Assembly (NCBI RefSeq): GCF_020026305.1 | Contig: NZ_CP075691.1 | Coordinates: 8,363,415-8,427,414 of the forward strand | Source of the DNA: Streptomyces sp. 135 | GTDB taxonomy: Bacteria > Actinomycetota > Actinomycetes > Streptomycetales > Streptomycetaceae | Direction: 5' to 3' | DNA length: 64,000 nt | Shown here: one piece after another, positions 1-7,475 of the stretch | Layout of the letters: each line of letters begins with the position of its first letter | Position numbering within the stretch: position 1 is the stretch's first letter | Notes under the pieces: model-generated | What the model saw: the letters and a program-made list of their open reading frames with translations, nothing else | What the model was told of the DNA's origin: nothing | Database searches by the model: none | Program-made: the position numbers and the translations under genes

Positions 1-236
1 GTCGAGCGTGACTGGATGCGCACCGAGCCGGGGGTGAGATCGCACCACATGTCCCCGGTGAAGTTCATCCCGGTCCAGTCCACGTGCGGCTCGCTGGGAC
101 GCAGCCAGCACGCCGGATCCGCGGCGGTCGCCGCGGCGGCGGGCGCGGTGAGCGCCCCGCACACCAGCACGGCGGCGGCCAGTGGGCCCACTGCCTCGCG
201 AAGCCGACGCAGCCGGCCCCTGGGTCTTCCACTCAT
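1..236 (-). CDS. Secreted protein, N-terminal part (cut by window edge)
   Basis: Only the first 78 codons are in the window. The reverse-strand ATG at 234-236 has a GAGGGG-type ribosome site about ten bases upstream. The product opens with a basic stretch (SGRPRGRLRRLREAV), a hydrophobic Ala/Leu core and an AxA-type cleavage region ending near residue 40, so it is a Sec-type signal peptide. The mature start contains CWLRPSEPHVDWTGMNFTG and a second Cys, which may form a disulphide. I do not recognise the family; the rest lies outside. It is divergent from the lectin-like gene at 492. Confidence 0.6.
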   Translation of the reverse strand, partial: MSGRPRGRLRRLREAVGPLAAAVLVCGALTAPAAAATAADPACWLRPSEPHVDWTGMNFTGDMWCDLTPGSVRIQSRS

Positions 237-433
237 GGCGCGTACACCCCTCGTCTCGGTCGACCGATCCGTACGTCTCTGGCGCTACGGGGCCGATGGT
301 GACCGCGCGGACTGACGTACCGCTGACAAATGAGTTCCGAGTCCGAGCCCCTCTGCGACCGTCCCTGCGCGGGTAGTTGAGTGTCAGGCTCACGTCAGCC
401 CGCCGTGCGAGGCTCCGCTCGCTCCGCCGACAT

Positions 434-465
434 CCGGTACGTCCGGCTTACCGGTACGCCCGGCT
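434..465. repeat. Two 15-bp direct repeats upstream of the lectin-like gene
   Basis: CCGGTACGTCCGGCT (434-448) and CCGGTACGCCCGGCT (451-465) differ by one base and repeat with a 17-base period, 27 bases upstream of the start at 492. They lie in the 255-base divergent intergenic region, which otherwise shows no recognisable gene. They could be an activator site or chance in GC-rich DNA. Confidence 0.35.
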
Positions 466-491
466 CACAGGCCCACCCGAGGGGACGGCTC

Positions 492-1490
492 ATGCGAAGA
501 CCAGGCCACAGACGTCCGTGCTCCCGCTCCGCCGCGCTGCTCGCCGCCGTCGCCCTTCTCCTCGCCCTGGTGGGCGCGCAGGGCATGGCGAGCGCGGCAT
601 CGACGGCGGTGCAGGACATCAACATCGTCTCCACTCACAGCGGCATGTGCCTCGAAGTCGGTACCGCCACCGAGGGGGAGGTGATCACACAGCGCCGTTG
701 CGCGGGCCGCAAGAACGCGCTGTGGACGCTGAAGTCATCTCCCCTGGGCGGTGGTTCGTACCAGATCGTCAATGTCTACAGCGGCAAGTGCATGGCGGTG
801 GAGAACTCCAGCCCCGCCGCCGGCGCCCTCGTACGGCAGCAGACCTGCGGCAGCCAGCCCGGCGCGAGCTTCGTCTTCACCGAGACCGACGGTGGTGTCT
901 GGCTCCAGCCCAGGACCGTCACTCCGTCCCCGCAGTGCCTGGAGATCACCGAATCCTCCACCGCCGACGGGGCGCGGCTGCGGCAGTGGGGCTGTGACCG
1001 CCAGCCCGGTGCCGTCTTCACCCAGGAGCGGTACCAGGGCCCGCCGCTCGGCTGGGCGAAGATCCGCCCGGCGAGCGCGCCCTCGCTGTGCGTCACCGAA
1101 GGCCGCGACCGCAAGGGCCTCTACCCCAGCGCCGTCGCCGTGCAGAGGGCGTGTGCCCAGGCGGTCCCGCCGCGCACCTACCTCGAAGAGGTCGGCGCCG
1201 GCCGCTACCGCATCCAGTGGCATCACCCCGAATTCGGCATCGGCTGTCTGACCGTCATGAACGGCGGCCCGGTCCCCGGCATGCTCGAACCGTGGGACGC
1301 CTGTGCCTCCGCCGGCGTGTTCCTGGTCGAGCCGGTCGAGACCCCGGCGCCGGGCGGCTTCCGCATCCGGGAGGCGGCGACGGGCCAGTGTCTGGGCATG
1401 GTGGACGGCGGCACGGCGGAGGGTGTCGAGCTCATGCGCCAGTCGTGTACGTCGGCGCTGTCCCAGGAGTTCTTCATCGACCCGGAGTGA
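492..1490 (+). CDS. Secreted ricin-B (RICIN)-type lectin domain protein
   Basis: The 332-residue product starts at the ATG preceded by GAGGGGA six bases upstream; a longer frame from 381 lacks this support. Residues 1-36 are a signal peptide (RRPGHRRPCSRSAALLAAVALL core, cleavage near ASA). The rest reads as two tandem beta-trefoil RICIN units: residues about 38-175 with repeats of the type SGMCLEVG...ALWTL and GKCMAVENSS, and about 190-332 ending in GQCLGMVDGG. Cys pairs recur in each subrepeat. Such domains bind sugars and are usually attached to a catalytic module; none is present here, so this is a stand-alone exported lectin-like protein with unknown ligand. Confidence 0.8.
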   Translation: MRRPGHRRPCSRSAALLAAVALLLALVGAQGMASAASTAVQDINIVSTHSGMCLEVGTATEGEVITQRRCAGRKNALWTLKSSPLGGGSYQIVNVYSGKCMAVENSSPAAGALVRQQTCGSQPGASFVFTETDGGVWLQPRTVTPSPQCLEITESSTADGARLRQWGCDRQPGAVFTQERYQGPPLGWAKIRPASAPSLCVTEGRDRKGLYPSAVAVQRACAQAVPPRTYLEEVGAGRYRIQWHHPEFGIGCLTVMNGGPVPGMLEPWDACASAGVFLVEPVETPAPGGFRIREAATGQCLGMVDGGTAEGVELMRQSCTSALSQEFFIDPE

Positions 1491-1551
1491 CGGAGCGGGA
1501 CGCCGAATGACGCCTTGAGCCCGCAGGCGGCGCGTGACAGGGTCGGGCCCC

Positions 1552-2151
1552 ATGATCGATGACTTCGCGAAAGAGTACTTGCACAGCGATCTGCGACAGA
1601 TGCGCGAGGCGATGCTCTGGAAGGTCGACGGGCTCGGTGAGTACGACATCCGCCGCCCCCTGACCGTGACGGGGACCAACCTTCTCGGCCTCGTCAAGCA
1701 TCTGTCCGTCTGGGAGTCCAGGTACCTCGGCGAGGTCTTCGACCGCCCGTTCCCCGAACCGCTGCCCCGCTGGGACGACGTCGGGGAACGCGGCGCCGAC
1801 CTGTGGGCTACCGAACATGAGACGCGGGAGGAGGTCATAGGCCGCTACCGCCGCGTATGGGAGCACTCGGACGCGACGATCGCCGCGCTGACCCTCGACT
1901 CTCCCGGCTTCGTGCCCTGGTGGCCGCGTCCCGACGTGCAGCTGTTCACCGTCCTGGTGCACATGCTCACCGAGACAGGCAGGCACGTCGGACACGCGGA
2001 CATCTTGCGCGAACAGCTCGATGGCTCGACAGGGACGGCTGCCGAATACGCCACTGCGCCGCACGACGCGGCCTTCTGGGAAGCCCACTGTGCGAGGCTC
2101 GAGCGAGCGGCGACAGCGGCGGCCGCCACGTCCGGCGGCCGAGATCAGTGA
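1552..2151 (+). CDS. DinB / DUF664 family protein
   Basis: The 199-residue protein begins MIDDFAKEYLHSDLRQ and fits the DinB four-helix fold of the DUF664 branch. The likely metal ligands are the His in VKHLSVWE and the pair in TGRHVGHADILREQLDG, a signature near residue 150. In actinobacteria related proteins are thiol-dependent S-transferases or hydrolases that use mycothiol; the substrate here cannot be told. An upstream in-frame GTG at 1534 would add six residues and neither start has a strong ribosome site. It stands alone between the lectin gene and the arsenic cluster. Confidence 0.7.
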   Translation: MIDDFAKEYLHSDLRQMREAMLWKVDGLGEYDIRRPLTVTGTNLLGLVKHLSVWESRYLGEVFDRPFPEPLPRWDDVGERGADLWATEHETREEVIGRYRRVWEHSDATIAALTLDSPGFVPWWPRPDVQLFTVLVHMLTETGRHVGHADILREQLDGSTGTAAEYATAPHDAAFWEAHCARLERAATAAAATSGGRDQ

Positions 2152-2172
2152 ATCCGGGGGGCGACGTGGCAG

Positions 2173-2394
2173 GTGAGGGCAGCAGCTCAAGACGGCCACG
2201 GCGTACCGATTTCGGCGTGCCCGCGTTGTTCGCGTCGGCTTCGGTCTCATCGCGGTGGCACCCGTACTGTCCAAGGCCGTGCCGAGCGTCCCGCTCGAAC
2301 AGGTGTCGGCCGGAGGGCGGCTGTCGCCGCCATGGTCCTGGGTGCGGCCGCCGGAATCGCCTTGACCATGGTGGTTGCTCGCGCGCTGGTCTGA
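2173..2394 (+). pseudogene. Possible remnant of a small membrane protein (frameshifted)
   Basis: This stretch has a hydrophobic C-terminus in one frame (RAAVAAMVLGAAAGIALTMVVARAL, ending at 2394), while the better-looking upstream part (RVVRVGFGLIAVAPVLSKAVPSV) lies in another frame. Read together with one shift near 2310-2325 they would make a short two-helix membrane protein. There is no convincing ribosome site. It may equally be non-coding spacer; the call is tentative. Confidence 0.2.
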
Positions 2395-2416
2395 GACCAC
2401 AACTCCACGCCCGAGC

Positions 2417-2437
2417 CCTGCCCTTCGGGCGGGCAGG
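2417..2437. terminator. Hairpin downstream of arsC
   Basis: CCTGCCC and GGGCAGG form a perfect 7-bp stem with a 7-base loop, 45 bases past the arsC stop (arsC is read leftward). There is no U-run, as is usual in Streptomyces. It probably ends arsC transcription. Confidence 0.5.
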
Positions 2438-2481
2438 CCTCATGGGAGACCGGGCGGCCGGGCGGTACACGCGCGTCCCGT

Positions 2482-2895
2482 TCAGGCCGTCCGCTCGGGC
2501 GCGATCTCCGCGATCAGTCCCTCGACCAGGACCTTGATCTCGTCGCGGATGGGACGCACGGCGGCGACGCCCTGGCCCGCGGGGTCGTCGAGCTGCCAGT
2601 CGAGGTAGCGCTTGCCCGGGAAGACGGGGCAGGTGTCGCCGCAGCCCATCGTGACGCAGACGTCCGACTCTTCGACCGCGTCGACGGTGAGGACCTTCGG
2701 TGTCTCGGCGGAGATGTCGATGCCCACCTCACGCATGGCCTCGACCGCCGCCGGGTTCACACGCTGCCCGGGATCCGATCCCGCCGAGCGGACCTCCACG
2801 CGGTCGCCCGCGAGGTGGGCCAGCCAGGCGGCGGCCATCTGGGAGCGGCCGGCGTTGTGGACGCAGACGAACAGGACGGAGGGCTTCTGGGGCAT
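2482..2895 (-). CDS. arsC: Arsenate reductase, low-molecular-weight phosphatase type
   Basis: The 137-residue protein reduces arsenate to arsenite in the cytosol. It starts MPQKPSVLFVCVHNAGRSQ, with the phosphatase-like P-loop C11-x5-R17. Further Cys at 80, 85 and 89 (DVCVTMGCGDTCP) supply resolving thiols, and the acid of the DWQLDDPAG loop follows near residue 103, as in thioredoxin-coupled ArsC proteins. The start is chosen at the last Met before the conserved strand; the longer upstream frame would run into the arsR control region. It diverges from arsR-acr3, so reduction and efflux share one control region. Confidence 0.9.
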   Translation of the reverse strand: MPQKPSVLFVCVHNAGRSQMAAAWLAHLAGDRVEVRSAGSDPGQRVNPAAVEAMREVGIDISAETPKVLTVDAVEESDVCVTMGCGDTCPVFPGKRYLDWQLDDPAGQGVAAVRPIRDEIKVLVEGLIAEIAPERTA

Positions 2896-2959
2896 CTGAG
2901 GTCTCTCTTGTCTTGTGCTTGTACCCGGCGCCTTGTTGCTTGTACCTGGTCGCATCATT

Positions 2960-2984
2960 GGCTGCTGATGTGACAATATCAGCC
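2960..2984. promoter_or_regulatory. Candidate ArsR operator
   Basis: An imperfect dyad, GGCTGcTGAT ... ATCAGCC, sits directly before the arsR start at 2986 and in the arsC/arsR divergent region. There is no ribosome site before the arsR ATG, and a CAATAT-like -10 lies about seven bases upstream, which suggests a leaderless arsR transcript overlapped by its own operator. Position and symmetry suggest the role; it is not proven. Confidence 0.5.
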
Positions 2985-2985
2985 C

Positions 2986-3297
2986 ATGATGACGTCAGCC
3001 GACACTGAACTGATCAGAGTCCTCGCCGACCCGCTCAGGCTCGAGATCGTGACCCTGCTCGCCCACGAGACCCTGTGCACCACCCACCTCGTGGAGGAGA
3101 CGGGCGCCCGGCAGACGAACCTCTCCAACCATCTGCGCGTCCTGCGTGAGGCCGGGGTGGTGGAGACGGAGCCCTGCGGCCGCTTCACCTACTACAAGCT
3201 GAAGCCCGAGGTCATCGAGGCGCTCGCGGCCTCGTTCGGTGAACTCGCCGAGGCCGCGCGCACCACCGTCGAGACCGACCGGAAGCGGGCCTGCTGA
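2986..3297 (+). CDS. arsR: ArsR-family metalloregulator (first copy)
   Basis: The 103-residue winged-helix repressor has the helix-turn-helix TTHLVEETGARQTNLSNHLRVLREAGVV. The usual ELCVCDL arsenic motif is not present: only one Cys (TLCTTHL) occurs at that place, with others in EPCGRF and at the very C-terminus (RKRAC), so the metalloid site must be built differently from that of the second ArsR at 4441. Its stop codon overlaps the acr3 start by one base, so the two are translated together. Confidence 0.88.
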   Translation: MMTSADTELIRVLADPLRLEIVTLLAHETLCTTHLVEETGARQTNLSNHLRVLREAGVVETEPCGRFTYYKLKPEVIEALAASFGELAEAARTTVETDRKRAC

Positions 3298-4403
3298 TGA
3301 CCGCCACCGACCCCGGCACCACATCACCGCCCGAGGGCGGCGCGGACGTCTCGGTCGTCGCCAAGCTCTCCACCCTCGACCGCTACCTCGCCGTGTGGAT
3401 CCTCCTCGCGATGGCCGTGGGCATCGGCCTCGGACGCCTCGTCCCGGGGCTCGGCGGCACCCTCGCCAAGGCCGAGGTCGGCGGCATCTCGCTGCCCATC
3501 GCCATCGGCCTGCTGGTCATGATGTATCCGGTCCTCGCCAAGGTCCGCTACGACAAGCTCGACGCCGTGACCGGCGACCGCAGGCTCATGGTGTCGTCGC
3601 TGGTCGTCAACTGGATCGTCGGCCCGGCCGTGATGTTCGCGCTGGCCTGGACGTTCCTGCCCGACCTGCCCGAGTACCGCACCGGCCTCATCATCGTCGG
3701 CCTGGCCCGCTGCATCGCCATGGTCATCATCTGGAACGACCTGGCGTGCGGCGACCGCGAGGCGGCCGCCGTGCTCGTGGCCCTCAACTCCGTCTTCCAG
3801 GTGGTCGCGTTCGGCCTCCTCGGCTGGTTCTACCTCGACCTGCTGCCGAAGTGGCTCGGCCTCGGCGACGGGGAGCACCTGGACATCTCCATGTGGAAGA
3901 TCGCCCTGAACGTCGTCATCTTCCTCGGCGTCCCGCTCCTCGCCGGATTCCTCACCCGCCGTCTCGGCGAGAAGAGGCTCGGCCGCGAGACGTACGAGTC
4001 CGGCTTCCTCCCCAGGATCGGCCCCTGGGCGCTCTACGGACTGCTCTTCACGATCGTGATCCTCTTCGCCCTGCAAGGCGGGACCATCACCTCGCAGCCC
4101 CTGGACGTGGCCCGCATCGCGCTGCCGCTCCTGGTGTACTTCGCCGTCATGTTCTTCGGCACCTTCCTGCTGGGCAAGGCGCTCGGCCTCGCCTACGACC
4201 GCACGGCGACGCTCGCGTTCACCGCGGCGGGCAACAACTTCGAACTCGCCATCGCCGTCGCCATCGCCACCTTCGGTGTGACCTCCGGCCAGGCCCTGTC
4301 CGGTGTCGTCGGACCGCTCATCGAGGTCCCGGTCCTCATCGGGCTCGTGTACGTGTCGCTGGCCTGGCGCGAGAAGTTCGCCCCGGCCGGGCGCCCGATG
4401 TGA
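3297..4403 (+). CDS. acr3: ACR3-type arsenite efflux permease
   Basis: The 368-residue integral membrane protein has about ten hydrophobic helices. Diagnostic ACR3 stretches are GLARCIAMVIIWNDLACGD, with the conserved helix Cys needed for arsenite transport, and FTAAGNNFELAIAVAIATFG. It exports As(III) made by ArsC from the cytosol. The gene starts inside the arsR stop codon (TGATG), so it is coupled to arsR. Its end faces arsR2 across 37 bases. Confidence 0.93.
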   Translation: MTATDPGTTSPPEGGADVSVVAKLSTLDRYLAVWILLAMAVGIGLGRLVPGLGGTLAKAEVGGISLPIAIGLLVMMYPVLAKVRYDKLDAVTGDRRLMVSSLVVNWIVGPAVMFALAWTFLPDLPEYRTGLIIVGLARCIAMVIIWNDLACGDREAAAVLVALNSVFQVVAFGLLGWFYLDLLPKWLGLGDGEHLDISMWKIALNVVIFLGVPLLAGFLTRRLGEKRLGRETYESGFLPRIGPWALYGLLFTIVILFALQGGTITSQPLDVARIALPLLVYFAVMFFGTFLLGKALGLAYDRTATLAFTAAGNNFELAIAVAIATFGVTSGQALSGVVGPLIEVPVLIGLVYVSLAWREKFAPAGRPM

Positions 4404-4440
4404 CGCCGTACGGGACGGGGGTGGCCTGGACCGGCGGCCG

Positions 4441-4788
4441 TCACGCGCCGACGCGCCCCAGGATGTGCCCCATCGCCGCGAGCACGGACGGCTCGACGCG
4501 GTAGTACACCCACGTCCCGCGCCGCTCGGAGGTGAGCAGTCCGGCCTCCTTCAGCTTCTTCAGGTGGTGGGAGACGGTCGGCTGGGAGACCCCGACGTCG
4601 GAGATGTCGCACACGCACGCCTCGCCGCCGTCGTGCGAGGCGACCAGCGAGAACAGCCTCAGCCGGACCGGGTCGCCGAGCGCCTTGAACATCGCGGCCG
4701 TCCGCACCGCCTCCTCGGCGGTGAGGGGGCGCTCCGTCAGGGGCGGGCAGCAGGGTTCGACATGCTCGACAGACTCGTCATTCGGCAT
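4441..4788 (-). CDS. arsR: ArsR-family arsenic-sensing repressor (second copy)
   Basis: The 115-residue product carries the classic As(III)-sensing motif ACVCDI in helix 3 followed by the recognition helix SQPTVSHHLKKLKEAGLL, plus an N-terminal CCPP pair. Two starts are possible: ATG at 4806 or 4788. I chose 4788 because the repeated operator covers 4806 and there is no ribosome site for either, pointing to a leaderless message. It is divergent from arsO and probably represses both itself and arsO. Confidence 0.87.
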   Translation of the reverse strand: MPNDESVEHVEPCCPPLTERPLTAEEAVRTAAMFKALGDPVRLRLFSLVASHDGGEACVCDISDVGVSQPTVSHHLKKLKEAGLLTSERRGTWVYYRVEPSVLAAMGHILGRVGA

Positions 4789-4789
4789 G

Positions 4790-4812
4790 TGTCTATGTTG
4801 ACGCATGTCGAA
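4790..4812. promoter_or_regulatory. Operator repeat 1 between arsR2 and arsO
   Basis: This 23-base block (starts TGTCTATGTTGACG, ends GTCGAA) recurs at 4874-4896 with a single mismatch (CATG versus CTTG). Copy 1 overlaps the beginning of arsR2. Two near-identical copies, one at each divergent start region, are the expected arrangement for an ArsR-type repressor. Confidence 0.7.
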
Positions 4813-4873
4813 TCAACAGGCCAACACGGTCGGTGGGGCCGATGGGGTCGATGGAACCGCTTGAATCGATACC

Positions 4874-4910
4874 TGTCTATGTTGACGCTTGTCGAAGCAG
4901 GTGCCATGCT
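4874..4910 (+). promoter_or_regulatory. Operator repeat 2 and promoter of arsO
   Basis: The second copy of the 23-base block covers 4874-4896. Within it TTGACG (4882-4887) forms a good -35 box, and CATGCT (4905-4910) lies exactly 17 bases further as a -10 box, giving a start near 4917 and a leader of about 38 bases before arsO. Repressor binding would cover the -35 element. Confidence 0.7.
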
Positions 4911-4954
4911 GGCCGCACAAGACATCGACAGACGTCGAATCAAAGGGGAGCACC

Positions 4955-6337
4955 GTGAACGCGTCCAGCGCCGTCCTGCCCGTCGTGGTCATCGGAGCCG
5001 GCCCCATCGGCCTCGCCGCGGCCGCCCACCTCGTCGAGCGGGGCATCGAACCCCTGGTACTCGAAGCCGGCGACAGCGCGGGCAGCGCCGTGCGCGAGTG
5101 GTCGCACGTACGCCTCTTCTCCCCGTGGGCCGAGGTCGTCGACCCGGCCGCCGAGAAGCTCCTCACCCCCACCGGCTGGGTGCGGCCCGACGGCGCCACC
5201 TACCCCACCGGCGGCGACTGGGCACGGAAGTACCTGACGCCGCTGGCCGACGTGCTGGGCGACAGCGTCCGCTTCGGCGTGACGGTGACCGGGGTCTCCC
5301 GCCGGGGCCGCGACCGTGTCGTCGACGCCGACCGCGAACAGCAGCCCTTCACCGTGTACGTCCGTGACAGCGACGGCGGCGAGCGGCGCGTCGTCGCCCG
5401 CGCCGTCATCGACGCCTCCGGCACCTGGACGACCCCCGGCCCGCTCGGCGGCGACGGCCTGCCCGCGCTCGGCGAACGAGCCGCCTCGGACCGCATCTCG
5501 TACCGCGTGCCCGACCTCGGGGACGCGGCCGTCCGCGCCCGGTACGCGGGCAGGCGCACGGCGGTCATCGGCTCCGGAGCCTCCGCGTTCACCACGCTCG
5601 CCCTCCTGGCCGGCCTCGCCGAGGAGGTGCCGGGCACCCACGCGGTGTGGGTGCTGCGGCGAGGCATCAGCGGCTCCACCTTCGGCGGCGGTGCGGCCGA
5701 CCAGCTCCCGGCCCGCGGTGCCCTGGGCCTCGCGGCGAAGGCAGCCGTGGACGACGGCCATGCCGATGCCGTCACCGGCTTCCGCACCGGCGCCGTGGAC
5801 AGGAGCGGCGAACGGCTGGTGCTGATCGCCGAGGACGGCCGCCGCCTCGACCCGGTCGACGAGGTCATCGTCCTGACCGGCTTCCGTCCCGACCTCTCCT
5901 TCCTCGGCGAACTCCGGCTCGGCCTCGACGAACGCCTCCAGGCGCCCGTCGGACTCGCCCCGCTGATCGACCCCAACCAGCACTCGTGCGGCACCGTCTA
6001 CCCGCACGGGGTCAAGGAGTTGACCCACCCGGAGAAGGGCGTCTACCTGGTCGGCATGAAGAGTTACGGCCGCGCCCCGACGTTCCTCGCCATGACCGGC
6101 TACGAGCAGGTCCGCTCCATCGCCGCGGCCCTCGCGGGAGACCACGAGGCCGCCGGGCGCGTGGAGTTGACCCTCCCCGAGACGGGAGTCTGCGGCGGAT
6201 CGGGCCTCTTCGACGAACCGGCCGACACCGGCGATGGCACCGGCACCGGCATCGGCGACGCGTCCGGCGGCTGCTGCGGGACCCCGTCGACGCTCCGGAT
6301 CGGCGCGGCCGCGCCCGCGTCTTCCGGCGGCTGCTGA
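4955..6337 (+). CDS. arsO: ArsO-like flavin-binding monooxygenase/oxidoreductase
   Basis: The 460-residue protein starts at a GTG with AAGGGGAG five bases upstream. It has the dinucleotide-binding motif VVVIGAGPIGLAAAAHL near residue 10 and a second Rossmann motif AVIGSGASAFTTLALL near 210, as in FAD/NAD(P) monooxygenases. Proteins of this type occur in Streptomyces ars clusters and are named ArsO; the exact reaction is not settled. The last 50 residues are unusual: a Gly/Thr-rich tail with GVCGGSG, GGCCGTP and a terminal SSGGC, giving four Cys that could bind arsenite. It follows the arsR2-type operator. Confidence 0.8.
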   Translation: MNASSAVLPVVVIGAGPIGLAAAAHLVERGIEPLVLEAGDSAGSAVREWSHVRLFSPWAEVVDPAAEKLLTPTGWVRPDGATYPTGGDWARKYLTPLADVLGDSVRFGVTVTGVSRRGRDRVVDADREQQPFTVYVRDSDGGERRVVARAVIDASGTWTTPGPLGGDGLPALGERAASDRISYRVPDLGDAAVRARYAGRRTAVIGSGASAFTTLALLAGLAEEVPGTHAVWVLRRGISGSTFGGGAADQLPARGALGLAAKAAVDDGHADAVTGFRTGAVDRSGERLVLIAEDGRRLDPVDEVIVLTGFRPDLSFLGELRLGLDERLQAPVGLAPLIDPNQHSCGTVYPHGVKELTHPEKGVYLVGMKSYGRAPTFLAMTGYEQVRSIAAALAGDHEAAGRVELTLPETGVCGGSGLFDEPADTGDGTGTGIGDASGGCCGTPSTLRIGAAAPASSGGC

Positions 6338-6360
6338 GCGGAGGTGAGCGGCGGCTCCTC

Positions 6361-6394
6361 GCCCCGGCCGAGTCGGCCCGCAGGCCGCCGGGGC
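6361..6394. terminator. Hairpin after arsO
   Basis: GCCCCGG (6361-6367) pairs with CCGGGGC (6388-6394), and an inner GGCCG-AGT-CGGCC hairpin lies within. It is 24 bases past the arsO stop and probably terminates it before the chaplin gene. Confidence 0.5.
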
Positions 6395-6498
6395 CGGGCC
6401 TCCTCGTGTCACCCGAACGGCCCTGAGCAGTCGCGAGAAGGGGCGGCGGGCTATCTGCTGGAGAGCGATCGCTTTTCCTACACCGAGGAGATCACCCC

Positions 6499-6744
6499 AT
6501 GCGTGTCCGTACTCTCAGCGCCGCTGTCCTGCTCGCCGCCAGTGCCGTGGTCGGCGGCGCGGGCCAGGCTCTCGCCGACGGCGACGACCCCTCCGCCGTG
6601 GGTCATGTCCACGACAGCCCCGGCGTCCTGTCCGGCAACGCCGTTCAGGTGCCGGTCGAAGTCGATGCCAACGTCTGCGGCAACACCATCGACATCATCG
6701 GGCTCCTCAACCCCGCGAGCGACAACAAGTGCAAGAACCACTGA
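6499..6744 (+). CDS. Short chaplin
   Basis: The 81-residue precursor has a 27-residue signal peptide ending in AQALA-type residues, then a mature part of about 55 residues with the chaplin signature SPGVLSGNAVQVPVEV followed by NVCGNTIDIIGLLNP and a second Cys in NKC. Short chaplins are secreted, form amyloid-like surfactant films and let aerial hyphae break the surface. The two Cys are at the usual places. There is no sorting signal, so it is not wall-anchored. A GAGGAG ribosome site precedes the ATG. No rodlin or other chaplin is adjacent. Confidence 0.92.
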   Translation: MRVRTLSAAVLLAASAVVGGAGQALADGDDPSAVGHVHDSPGVLSGNAVQVPVEVDANVCGNTIDIIGLLNPASDNKCKNH

Positions 6745-7040
6745 CACGAACCACTGAACGGACGGCTGCGGCCCGGTCCCGGGGGAGTCCCCGCGGCCGG
6801 GCTCCGGTCTGTCACCACCCCGGCCCGAAGCGTCACCCCGGACGTCACCGACGGGAAGCTGCGGTACCCGTGGTCTCGGCGCCCAGGCGGTGTTCGACTT
6901 CGTCGGCACACCGCCCGCGGTGGCCACGGCGACCGCCTGCGCCGCGGTGGAGGCGGACGTAACGTGGCGGTCCGCTCCCCGTACTGGGGCAGCAGGGCCG
7001 AGCTGGCCGAGGCCCTGGACCTCCCCACGGGCCGAGACCA
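6745..7040. other. Intergenic stretch with terminator-like hairpin, no convincing gene
   Basis: Close to the chaplin stop, GCCCGG ... CCGGGC with G/C-rich inner pairs (about 6770-6803) can form a strong terminator-like stem. The rest has open frames on both strands but no ribosome site or recognisable protein. Part of 6964-7040 in one frame (VRSPYWGSRAELAEALDL) could be a leftover of the 5' end of the next gene. Confidence 0.4.
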
Positions 7041-7475
7041 GTGCCCAAGACGCAGCGCGACGGCAGGGAGCGTCGCTGGCGGGCCGTGCACGAGGTCACC
7101 TCCTGGAGCAACGAGGCGATGGAGGCCTCGCCCGGCAGCCGTGACTTCGTCGGCATGATGCGCAGACGTCAGATCCAGCACCTCGGGGAGGCGTTGACGC
7201 GGCACGAGCAGGACATGGAAGCGGGACGGCTGTCCCCGCAGTGGGTGGAGCCCTCCGGCATCAGCGACATGCTGCCCCGCCTGACTCCGGACTCACTCGC
7301 GGAGCTGTGGCGGACGTTCGAGGACAAGCTCGCGGAGCTGACCACGCGCGACGCGTCGGACCCACGAGCCGCCCGGACGGTGCTCTTCACGGCCGGCCTG
7401 CCCCTGGCGTCACGCCCGACGGCGGAGGACCCCCCGGCAGCCGGGGATGGACCGCACACCGCGGGGCCCGCGTGA
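7041..7475 (+). CDS. Hypothetical protein, possibly the C-terminal half of a helix-turn-helix regulator
   Basis: The 144-residue frame has Streptomyces-like codon use and its stop overlaps the GTG of the transporter gene by 4 bases (GTGA), which supports a real gene. The GTG at 7041 has no ribosome site, and an ATG at 7152 is an alternative. No DNA-binding domain is visible, but the pattern LAELWRTFEDKLAELTTRD...TVLFTAGLPL resembles the C-terminal part of ArsR/HTH_20-type regulators. The N-terminus may therefore have been lost or shifted out of frame upstream. Function unknown. Confidence 0.45.
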   Translation: MPKTQRDGRERRWRAVHEVTSWSNEAMEASPGSRDFVGMMRRRQIQHLGEALTRHEQDMEAGRLSPQWVEPSGISDMLPRLTPDSLAELWRTFEDKLAELTTRDASDPRAARTVLFTAGLPLASRPTAEDPPAAGDGPHTAGPA

